A stretch of DNA of 64,000 nucleotides, from the NCBI RefSeq assembly GCF_000521465.1, contig NZ_BAVR01000007.1:32717-96716 (forward strand), read 5' to 3'. Shown here one piece after another: positions 49,637-58,146 of the stretch. This stretch comes from Acetivibrio straminisolvens JCM 21531. GTDB lineage: Bacteria > Bacillota > Clostridia > Acetivibrionales > Acetivibrionaceae. Every line of letters starts with the position of its first letter. Positions within the stretch are counted from its first letter, which is position 1. The position numbers and the translations under genes were made by a program. The notes beneath the pieces were generated by a model that saw nothing but the letters and a program-made list of their open reading frames with translations, was not told the DNA's origin and ran no database searches.

Positions 49637-51091
49637 ATGAAACTGAAAGATCTTGTTAAAGGACTGAATGTAGTTGAAGTAGAAGGTGACATGGATATTG
49701 AAATAATGGATATTGCTTACGATTCCAGAAAAGCAAAAGCAGGCTCTCTATTTGTTTGCATAGAAGGCTTCAAGGTGGACGGACACAAGTTTATTCCCCA
49801 GGCAATAGAGAATGGAACCAGAGCTTTTCTGGTTCAAAAAGATGTGGATGTTCCTGAAGATGCATCGGTTGTTAGGGTTGAGGATACCAGATATGCTCTT
49901 GCCAGTGTCGCCGACGTTTTTTTCGGACACCCGTCGAGCAGGTTTAATCTGGTGGGCATTACCGGTACCAAAGGAAAGACTACCACTACATACATGATCA
50001 AATCAATTCTTGAAGCCTTTGGGCAGAAGGTTGGGCTTATCGGAACAATATCAAATATGATAGGGCACGAGGTGCTTCCGACTGACAGAACAACACCGGA
50101 AAGCTATGACCTTCAAGAGCTTTTTTCAGAGATGGTGCAAAAGAATGTGAACAGTGTTGTAATGGAAGTGTCTTCCCATGCCCTTGAGCTTCACAGGGTA
50201 AGCTGCAGTGAGTATGACATAGGAGTGTTTACGAACCTTTCAAGAGATCATCTCGATTTCCACAAAACCTTTGACAATTATCTTAATGCAAAAATCAAGC
50301 TCTTTAGCATGTGTAAAAAAGGTCTTATAAATATAGATAATGAATTTGGACCGAAAGTGGTGGACAACGCAAAGTGTGAAGTCTATACAATGGGGATAGA
50401 CAACAAAGCGGATTTACGGGCAATGGATATTGTACACCACTCGGACAGTGTGGATTTTACGGTTGTTTCGCCATGGTTTACCGGAGACGTCAAGGTAAAT
50501 ATTCCCGGAAAGTTCAGCGTATATAATGCTCTTGCTGCAATAGGAAGCTGTGCCCTTATGGGAGTTCCCTTTGAATATATCAAAAAAGGATTGGAAAAGG
50601 TGACTGTTCCCGGAAGAGCGGAAGTTTGGATATCAAAAAGATTATACGGTAATGATTGACTATGCCATTCCCCTGACAGCCTTGAAAATATTCTAACCAC
50701 AGTAAAGGCGTATGCTCCCGGAAGAGTGGTGTGCGTATTCGGATGCGGCGGCGATCGTGACAGAACCAAAAGACCGGTTATGGGAAGGATATCGGGACAA
50801 ATTGCGGATTTTACCGTGATAACTTCGGATAATCCCCGAACGGAAGATCCGGAAGCGATAATAAGGGACATCGAAGAAGGAATTAAAAAGACCGGGGGAT
50901 TGTATACCACAATTACCGATAGGCGTGAAGCTATAAAATATGCTTTGATGAATGCAAAGCCAAAGGATATAATTCTCCTTGCAGGTAAGGGACATGAAAC
51001 ATATATAATTCTAAAAGATAAAACAATCCATTTTGACGAGAGGGAAGTAGTAAGAGATATACTGGAGGAATTGGACAGCAACAATAATTAA
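49637..51091 (+). CDS. murE: UDP-MurNAc-tripeptide synthetase MurE, DAP-adding (three frame breaks)
   Basis: MurE adds the third peptide residue to the wall precursor in the cytoplasm. ATP loop GITGTKGKTTTTYMIKSIL near residue 111; EVSSHALELHRV and NLSRDHLDFHKTF follow. The DNPR motif (SDNPRTEDPEAI) near residue 400 marks meso-diaminopimelate specificity, which fits the dap genes at the right end of the window. Three single bases are lost close together at about 50626, 50637 and 50665, between GRAEV and YAHSPDSLENIL; because three losses sum to one codon the frame returns. Repaired length is 485 residues. Confidence 0.93.
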
Positions 51092-51111
51092 ACAGCCTGG
51101 AGGGAATAAAA

Positions 51112-52488
51112 ATGGAGAATCTAAAATGCGAGGAAGTAATAAAAGCAGTTGGAGGGACCTTGGTATCCGGGGAAATCAATACTGTTTTTTGCAATGTTTC
51201 CACCGATTCAAGGAATATAAAGCAGGGAGATTTATTTGTTCCTCTTATAGGAGAAAGGTTTGACGGACATGACTATATTGCATCTTCCCTTGAACAAGGA
51301 GCTTTTGGCAGCTTCACCCAAAAGGAAATAGAGCCTTTTTACGGCAAAGTTTTGATAAAGGTTTCGGATACACTTAAGGCTTTAAGGGATCTTGCGGCAT
51401 ATTACAGACAGAAATACAAGGTCCCTTTTGTGGGAATTACCGGAAGTGTGGGAAAAACCAGCACAAAGGAAATGGTTGCTGCAGTGTTGTCAAAAGGTTT
51501 TAATGTGTTAAAAACCCAGGGGAATTTTAATAATGAAATCGGAGTACCCCTTACAATTTTCAACCTCGACAAATCTCATGAGGCTGCAGTTGTGGAAATG
51601 GGCATGAGCGGTTTTGGTGAAATAAGCGTCTTACGTCAATAGTAAAGCCCGATATAGCAATAATAACAAATATAGGAGTATCTCATATTGAAAAGCTGGG
51701 ATCAAAAAATAATATATTAAAAGCAAAAATGGAGATTTTTGAGGGCTTAAATGAGAAAGGTTTGGCAATACTAAATGGTGATGACAAATTATTGTATGGA
51801 TTAAACAATCTTTTAAAGTTTAGGACTGTGTTTTACGGTATGGAAGAAGGGCTCGATTACCGGGCGTACAATGTGGAATCTTTGGGCGAGAAGGTACTAC
51901 ATTTGATATTGAGCTTAAAGGAAGAGAATACAGGGTGAGAATTCCTGTACCCGGAATTCATCATGTTTACAATGCCCTTGCAGGTATTGCAGCGGGAATT
52001 GAGCTTGGTATATCGCCTGAGAAAATAATTGAAGGAATTGAAGAGTTTTCGCCGGGAAAGATGAGGCTAAATATTTTAAACCATAACGGTTTGAAGATTA
52101 TAAACGATGCTTATAATGCCAGTCCCCAGTCAATGGAGCTGCAATTAATGTTTTAAAGGATATATCTTGCCAAGGCAGAACTTTTGCCGTATTGGGTGAT
52201 ATGCTTGAACTTGGGGAAATCTCCCATAGTGCTCACGTTGAATTGGGAAGATATGCTGTATCAAAGGGAATAGATTTTGTTGTAGCTGTGGGAGAGTACA
52301 GAAGAAATATTGCCCAAGGAGCTATTGAAGCAGGAGCAAAGGAGGATAGGGTTTTTGAATTCACGGATAATATAGATGCGGCAAAGTTTTTGAAAGACGT
52401 TTTAAAGAGCGGAGACGTACTGCTTGTAAAGGGTTCAAGGGGTATGAGGATGGAGGAAATAGTTAATATATTGACTTGCCCCGCTTAA
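51112..52488 (+). CDS. murF: UDP-MurNAc-tripeptide-D-Ala-D-Ala ligase MurF (three frame breaks)
   Basis: MurF attaches D-Ala-D-Ala to complete the pentapeptide precursor. ATP loop FVGITGSVGKTSTKEMVAA; NFNNEIGVPLTIF, EMGMSGFGEIS and IINDAYNASPQSM are typical. Single bases are missing near 51627 (restoring ISRLTSIVKPDIAIITNIGV), 51894 (restoring GEKGTTFDIELKGRE) and 52138 (restoring QSMEAAINVLKDIS). Repaired length is 459 residues, normal. It begins 20 bases after murE with GGAGGG upstream. Confidence 0.93.
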
Positions 52489-52569
52489 AGGTGTAAAGTT
52501 GGAGTGATACAAAATTGCATAGAATATCTGAACAAGTGGATTATTTGGTATTAATGGGGGAGTGTGGAA

Positions 52570-53555
52570 TTGAATTTGCCGTTTAATATTTCGATGCATG
52601 TTTTTATGTTTATACTGAGTTTTGCTTTATCTCTGATATTAGGTCCTATGCTTATTCCGATGCTGACGCGGTTGAAATTCGGTCAGACGGTAAGGGACGA
52701 CGGGCCGAAATCCCACTATAAAAAGACAGGCACGCCGACTATGGGCGGAATGATCTTCCTTATACCTGTTGTTGTTCTTGCAGCTTATTATGCAGGACAG
52801 GACAAGAGGGTTATTCCTCTTATTTTTGTAACTCTTGGCTTTGGGCTTATTGGTTTTATTGATGACTTTATAAAAGTAGTAAAGAAAAGGAAAGACGGTC
52901 TTTACTGGAATCAAAAAATGTTCGGTTTACTTTTGGTTGCTGTCACTTTTGCCGTTTATGTCTCTCGGACCCAGACTTCGGATATCATAATTCCTTTTAT
53001 GGGAATGGATAAAACGGTGTCGTTGGATGGTTGTTTGTTCCCTTTGTGGTGGTTGTTTTAATCGCCTCAACGAATGCAGTGAACATTACCGACGGCCTGG
53101 ACGGACTGGCAGCAGGTGTGACTCTTATAATTGCTGTCTTTTTCACCATAGTGGCAATGACAAGAGGCGAGTGGGAATACATAAAAATATTTTCATCCAT
53201 AGTTTCGGGTGGATGTTTAGGATTTTTGGCATTCAATACATACCCTGCCAAAGTTTTTATGGGAGATACAGGTTCACTGGCATTAGGCGGGGCGGTTGGT
53301 GCAATTGCAATTTTGATGAAAATGCCTCTTATACTATTGATAGTTGGCGGTATTTATGTAATTGAGGCATTATCGGTTATGATACAGGTACTTTCGTTTA
53401 AATTGACGGGAAAAAGAGTTTTCAAAATGGCGCCTATTCATCACCATTTTGAACTTTCCGGCTGGAAAGAAGTAAAGGTGGTTTGGGTATTCTGGGGAGT
53501 AACGGTGCTCCTTTGCATCATTGGATTCTTTGCGCTGAGACTTAAGTTCTATTGA
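52570..53555 (+). CDS. mraY: Phospho-MurNAc-pentapeptide transferase MraY (frameshifted)
   Basis: MraY makes lipid I on undecaprenyl phosphate. A polytopic membrane protein with TPTMGGMIFLIP, IGFIDDFIKVVKKR, STNAVNITDGLDGLAAG, YPAKVFMGDTGSLALGG and APIHHHFELSGWKE. One G is missing near 53024 (restoring SLGWLFVPFVVVVL). TTG 52570 lies seven bases after GGGGGAG, better spaced than GTG 52564. Repaired length is about 328 residues. murD, which usually follows, is absent here. Confidence 0.93.
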
Positions 53556-53632
53556 TAAAACCTGTTTCGCGAAGTAAAATCCGGTAAAAGCATTAACAGC
53601 CATTAAGGCTGAAGCTTTAGAGGGGGAAAACA

Positions 53633-54754
53633 ATGAAATCTGCAACTATAACTAAGAAGCCGTTTGATTTTTTGATATTCCTAACTGTGTTGATAATGCT
53701 TACTATTGGTTCAATAATGGTATTTAGTTCCAGTGCTCCCCATGCATATAACTATATGAAGGGCGATTCGTATCATTTTTTAAAGAAACAGCTGCTATAT
53801 GTTCCTTTAGGGCTTTTTACAATGTTTATTACAATGAATATTGACTACAGAAAGCTTGGTAAATTGTCGCCCATTATCATGCTTGTAAGTCTTGGGATGC
53901 TTTCTGTTGTTTGGATAGACGGAATCGGTGCTACCCGTAACAACGCAACCCGGTGGTTTGACCTTGGGTTTGTCGACTTTCAGCCTTCCGAATTTGCAAA
54001 GCTGGCTATGATTTTGTTCCTGTCTTTTAGTCTTTCCAAAAGGCAGGATAGTCTGAAGTACTTTTTTAAAGGTCTTGTTCCATATCTGATACTGATAGGT
54101 ATTCATGCATTGTTGCTGCTTTTGCAGCCTCACATGAGTGCAACCATAATTATAGGTATGGTATCGTGTATAATTCTCTTTTGTGCAGGAGCAAGGATTT
54201 TACACTTTGTATTGATGGGGGCGCCTGCTGTGGCTGCGGTAAGTTATTTGATTTTTACTTCCGATTACAGAATGAGCAGGGTTACGTCCTTTTTAAATCC
54301 TTGGAATGATCCTCAGGGAGCAGGATGGCAGGTTATACAATCCCTTTATGCCATCGGTTCGGGCGGGCTGTTTGGAAGAGGCCTGGGAAACAGTCTTCAG
54401 AAGTTTCTTTATATCCCGGAACCGTATAATGACTTTATTTTAGCTGTATTGGCAGAGGAATTGGGATTTATAGGAGTTGCATTGGTGCTTCTTTTGTTCC
54501 TAATTTTTATATGGCGTGGAGTCAAGGTTTCCATGAATGCACCGGATGTTTTCGGAAGCCTAGTGGCTATAGGTATAACTTCGCTGATTGCCGTTCAGGC
54601 GGTTATAAATGTTGCTGTTGTTACATCTTCCATGCCGGTAACGGGAATGCCCCTTCCGTTTTTTAGCTACGGAGGAACTTCTCTTATTTTCCTTATGGCG
54701 GGGGTAGGTATACTTCTTAATATTTCTAAATATGCAAATTATGAAAGAATTTGA
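53633..54754 (+). CDS. ftsW: SEDS family cell-division glycosyltransferase FtsW/SpoVE
   Basis: A 373-residue SEDS peptidoglycan polymerase with about ten membrane helices. Family stretches: VFSSSAPHAYNY, NATRWFDLGFVDFQPSEFAK, GAGWQVIQSLYAIGSGG, AEELGFIGVALVLL, and PVTGMPLPFFSYGGTSLIF. The ATG follows AGAGGGGG. It lies before murG, which fits FtsW or SpoVE; sequence alone does not separate them. Intact. Confidence 0.93.
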   Translation: MKSATITKKPFDFLIFLTVLIMLTIGSIMVFSSSAPHAYNYMKGDSYHFLKKQLLYVPLGLFTMFITMNIDYRKLGKLSPIIMLVSLGMLSVVWIDGIGATRNNATRWFDLGFVDFQPSEFAKLAMILFLSFSLSKRQDSLKYFFKGLVPYLILIGIHALLLLLQPHMSATIIIGMVSCIILFCAGARILHFVLMGAPAVAAVSYLIFTSDYRMSRVTSFLNPWNDPQGAGWQVIQSLYAIGSGGLFGRGLGNSLQKFLYIPEPYNDFILAVLAEELGFIGVALVLLLFLIFIWRGVKVSMNAPDVFGSLVAIGITSLIAVQAVINVAVVTSSMPVTGMPLPFFSYGGTSLIFLMAGVGILLNISKYANYERI

Positions 54755-54766
54755 GGTGAGTTGATT

Positions 54767-55876
54767 TTGAAAGTGATTATCAGCGGGGGAGGTACAGCAG
54801 GGCATATTAATCCGGGACTTGCGATTGCCAAGTATATTAAGAAAAAAGAGCCGGGTGCCCGGATTCTTTTTATCGGAACTGAGAGAGGACTTGAGACCAA
54901 GCTTGTACCTAGAGAGAATTTTGAGATAAAGATGATAAAGGTGAGGGGATTTAGAAGAAAGCTTTCCGTTGATACTCTTGTTGCAGTGAAGGAATTGTTT
55001 CAAGGGCTTTTAGAGGCAAGAAAGATTATAAAGGATTACAAGCCCGACTTGGTGATAGGGACCGGAGGATATGTTTGCGGACCGGTATTGTTCAATGCTT
55101 CAAGCATGAAAATACCAACCCTTATTCATGAACAGAATGCTTTCCCCGGAGTGACAAACAAGATATTGTCAAAGTTTGTTGACAAGGTAGCAATAAGCTT
55201 TAAGGAATCGGAGAAGTATTTTAAAGACAAATCCAAAGTGGTATTTACCGGAAATCCTATAAGAAGTGAAATGCTGGAAGTAAGCAGGGAGACTGCCCGT
55301 AAGAAACTTGGAATACCTAAAGATGTGCCCTTGGTTGTGATATTTGGAGGAAGCAGGGGTGCTGAAAATATAAACAGCACAGTGGCGGAACTTATCAAAA
55401 AACATAAAGATGATTTGGGATTTCATTTGATATATGCGACCGGAGAGGCTCAATATGAGGGTATAATGAAGAAAATCGGAGATGTAAAATTGCCGAATAT
55501 TAACATCCTCCCGTACATATTTGACATGGCAAATACTATGGCGGCGGCAGACCTTGTGGTTTGCAGGGCGGGGGCAATAACAATAAGCGAGCTGACCGCA
55601 TTGGGTGTTCCTTCAATATTAATTCCGTCACCCTATGTTACGGCCAATCATCAGGAGCACAATGCCAGGGCCTTGGAACAGCAGGGAGCTTCGGTAGTGA
55701 TTCTGGAAAAAAACTTAAGGCCGGATATATTGTACGAACAGATTACAACACTTCTCAAAAGCAATGGCATACTCTCACAAATGGCTCAAAATGCCAAGAG
55801 TATGGGTATAACAAATGCAACGGAAAAAATTTTTGGAATAATAAAAGACATAATGAAAAGCAAAACAGCAAGTTAA
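54767..55876 (+). CDS. murG: Undecaprenyldiphospho-muramoylpentapeptide GlcNAc transferase MurG
   Basis: MurG converts lipid I to lipid II. It opens KVIISGGGTAGHINPGLAIA, then GYVCGPVLFNASSMKIPT, LIHEQNAFPGVTNKILSK, TGNPIRSEML, GGSRGAENIN and CRAGAITISELTALGVPS. TTG 54767 is favoured because GAGGTG lies eight bases upstream; TTG 54761 is the alternative. About 369 residues, intact. A terminator follows. Confidence 0.95.
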   Translation: MKVIISGGGTAGHINPGLAIAKYIKKKEPGARILFIGTERGLETKLVPRENFEIKMIKVRGFRRKLSVDTLVAVKELFQGLLEARKIIKDYKPDLVIGTGGYVCGPVLFNASSMKIPTLIHEQNAFPGVTNKILSKFVDKVAISFKESEKYFKDKSKVVFTGNPIRSEMLEVSRETARKKLGIPKDVPLVVIFGGSRGAENINSTVAELIKKHKDDLGFHLIYATGEAQYEGIMKKIGDVKLPNINILPYIFDMANTMAAADLVVCRAGAITISELTALGVPSILIPSPYVTANHQEHNARALEQQGASVVILEKNLRPDILYEQITTLLKSNGILSQMAQNAKSMGITNATEKIFGIIKDIMKSKTAS

Positions 55877-55943
55877 ATAAAGGCTCGGGACATCAAGTCC
55901 CTTCGCTTTTGCCTCTTTCATTTCATTCTAAGAGGCCAAATAT

Positions 55944-55969
55944 AAGGACTCGAAAGAGAGTCCTTTTTT
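55944..55969 (+). terminator. Terminator after murG
   Basis: Eight-bp stem AAGGACTC (55944-55951) with GAGTCCTT (55958-55965), then a T run. It ends the dcw transcript. Confidence 0.85.
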
Positions 55970-56109
55970 ATTCACTCGTTATATAATCACTAAAGTAACA
56001 TTTTTGTAAACCCAGCATAAGATAATTATATATGTATAGTTATATTTACATTTATACAATGAGAAAAAGATGGTTTGGGTTTAACCACCGAATGTTACGG
56101 AGGTGTATT

Positions 56110-56481
56110 ATGAGTAAGTTGATTGTGACAGGTGGCCAGAAACTAAAGGGTGAAATAGTTGTTGAAGGTTCAAAAAATGCTGTTTTACCCATACTTGCCG
56201 CCACAGTTCTTAATGATGGTATAAGTGTCATAAAGAATTGCCCAAGGCTTCGAGATGTGGAGATAATGCTTGAGATTTTGAGGAAGTTAGGTTGCAAGGT
56301 TAAGTTTGAAGAAGATGTTGTGACAATTGATTCTTCAACTATTAACAGCACCGAAATTCCTGAAGATCTCGCAGTGGAAATGAGATCTTCTATTATTTTT
56401 TTAGGTCCCTTGCTGTCCAGATTTAAAAAAGTGACTATTAGCTACCCGGGTGGGTGTGAAAGTTTATTGGCACATTTTTGA
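56110..56481 (+). pseudogene. murA: Truncated MurA (UDP-GlcNAc 1-carboxyvinyltransferase), N-terminal third only
   Basis: The first 118 or so residues are good MurA: LIVTGGQKLKGEIVVEGSKN, AVLPILAATVLNDG, and EMRSSIIFLGPLLSRFKKV. After YPGGCE near 56461 the homology stops at once: the reading becomes SLLAHF and ends, where MurA should continue with its IGPRPIDLH region for some 300 more residues. I searched all three plus frames in the next 220 bases and see no MurA continuation, so this is not a simple frameshift. GGAGGTG precedes the ATG. Probably a non-functional fragment; a complete murA must exist elsewhere. An assembly misjoin is also possible. Confidence 0.82.
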
Positions 56482-56521
56482 GTGTTAATAGGTTAAATTT
56501 GGAATGTAAAGAAAGATTAAT

Positions 56522-56550
56522 TTGACAAGGAAAAAATAAATATATATGAT
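56522..56550 (+). promoter_or_regulatory. Promoter for the secreted-protein gene
   Basis: TTGACA (56522-56527), a 17-base spacer, then TATGAT (56545-56550), 155 bases before ATG 56705. It lies just after the murA breakpoint. Confidence 0.6.
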
Positions 56551-56704
56551 GTTAGTGGATGTTATAATTTGCTAATTGGTGAGGGCAGTATATAATTTAA
56601 GCCGGAATAATACATATTTTGGGCAAATGTATATATGAAATTTCTTAATTCAAATGAAATTAATTAAAAAGCTTTATAAAAATATGTTTTAGGAGAATGG
56701 AAAT

Positions 56705-57312
56705 ATGAAAAGGAATTTGACAATTGTTTTTACTATTTTACTTTGCGTAATTATTTCAATAAGTTGCGTGGCTTTTGAGTCTTCTCAAGACAATGATAAA
56801 CAGGAGGAAAAAGATGTGTTGTTAAGTCTTGAGGAGTATGAAAAAGAATATGGTAAGAATGATATTATTGCATTAGTAACTGAAAGTGAATTAACTGATG
56901 AAGCTTATTTTAGCGAAGGCAGCTTGATTGTAAAGGGTAAATTGAAAGGTATAAAGGGAGTTGCTTTTACAGTTGGAGAAGCTCCTTGTATGGTATATGA
57001 ACTTGAAGTTACAGATACGATAGTAAATAATACGGCAAAAAAGTATAAAACAGTTAACTTGGCTATTTCTGAAATGATAATTCATTATGTGGAAGACAAG
57101 TTGCAGATGGATCAAGAATCGGTGTTTTATCTGAAACACAGTGTTGAGCCTTTTACTCATTTGAAAGAAGACTATTATGGACTTATCAGCACCACCAGGC
57201 AATAGTGCCTTTTAGCGGAGATAAAGAAAGCTATAAACAGCTAAAAAAGAATTTAAGAGAGAAAAAGAAAGACTTCGATAATAGAAATAGAAAAATTGAA
57301 AAAAACCGATAA
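56705..57312 (+). CDS. Secreted protein, unknown function (frameshifted)
   Basis: A signal-peptide protein (KRNLTIVFTILLCVIISIS then CVAF); the Cys context is a poor lipobox, so it may be secreted or a non-standard lipoprotein. The mature part is acidic at first (EEKDVLLSLEEYEKEYG) and then beta-rich. The first frame ends at 57205 after ISTTRQ, but one base added near 57196 continues as AIVPFSGDKESYKQLKKNL and a basic helix to TAA 57310-57312. Repaired length is about 202 residues. I do not recognise a family. A bidirectional terminator follows. Confidence 0.7.
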
Positions 57313-57321
57313 GAAAAGTTT

Positions 57322-57369
57322 AAAAGCCCTTTTTCCCGAAAATGAAAAACCGGAAAGAAGGGCTTTTTT
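57322..57369. terminator. Bidirectional terminator between convergent genes
   Basis: Long stem AAAAGCCCTT (57322-57331) with AAGGGCTTTT (57358-57367) plus inner TTTCC/GGAAA pairing. T runs on both strands serve the secreted-protein gene and the opposite cyclase-family gene. Confidence 0.85.
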
Positions 57370-57375
57370 ACAAAT

Positions 57376-57993
57376 TTATATTACCCTTGCCACAACCCTT
57401 AGGATTGAACTGTCTGCTTTTATATTAAGAGGAAGGGCTATAACTTCAAACTTTTCGGCATCAAGAAGCGTGTCCATGTTCGTGAGATTTTCAAGGATGA
57501 AAATTTTGCTTTTTAAAAGCAGCTTGTGAACCGGAAAAGGCGGTTTGTCCGGAGAAGGAGTATCCATTCCGAGGATTTTGATTTTCCTTTCCACCATAAA
57601 TTCTGCAAATTCCATATCAACTACAGGATGCTCATAGAAGTATTCCTTTGCACCGAATTTATGATATAGCCCGGTATAAAGCAGCAGGATGCAGCCCTCT
57701 GTTATTTTGTCTTTGTACTCTTTTTTTAATTTGATTACCGGCTCATTTCTTACGTCAATTATACATCCATCACCGATAAAAGATTCCAAGGGGTATTCGC
57801 AAATATAAGCATTGGAATCGATAAGGTGCATGGGAGAGTCAATATGGGTGCCGGAATGCATATCTATCTGAAGCCTGTGATTGGTGTAGCTATCTTCTTT
57901 AAGCTTTCGAGTATTAATGAGCCTCGTTTCATCATCCCCGGGATATGCCGGAAGAAAGTCTTCTATTTTATGGGCAAGATCAATAAGCTTCAT
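57376..57993 (-). CDS. Cyclase family protein (kynurenine-formamidase-like metal hydrolase)
   Basis: A 205-residue protein of the cyclase family (PF04199-type). The metal-binding signature HSGTHIDSPMH is clear near residue 47; MDTPSPDKPPFPVHKLLL further on is also typical. Members are metal-dependent amidohydrolases, including arylformamidases; the substrate here is unknown. ATG 57993 is chosen because GGAGATGGG lies just upstream on the minus strand. Intact. Confidence 0.85.
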   Translation of the reverse strand: MKLIDLAHKIEDFLPAYPGDDETRLINTRKLKEDSYTNHRLQIDMHSGTHIDSPMHLIDSNAYICEYPLESFIGDGCIIDVRNEPVIKLKKEYKDKITEGCILLLYTGLYHKFGAKEYFYEHPVVDMEFAEFMVERKIKILGMDTPSPDKPPFPVHKLLLKSKIFILENLTNMDTLLDAEKFEVIALPLNIKADSSILRVVARVI

Positions 57994-58146
57994 GAACCCA
58001 TCTCCTCTGTGCAATCAGTATTTTCTGTAAAGTCAGAAATATAATTTTGCTTAGAATTTTTCTATTTTTAGTATAACACAATTTTTACCTTCTTTATTTA
58101 TTTTTTTACCCATGCTAAAATAAGTAATTGAAATTGGAAGAAAGAG

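Noticed and set aside
50383..51084. A 233-codon minus-strand frame opposite murE
   Set aside because: It is the mirror of conserved MurE sequence; Ser/Leu-rich antisense frame typical of shadows.
56440..56700. An insertion sequence disrupting murA
   Set aside because: No transposase, terminal inverted repeats or target duplication are visible, and the rest of murA does not reappear downstream.
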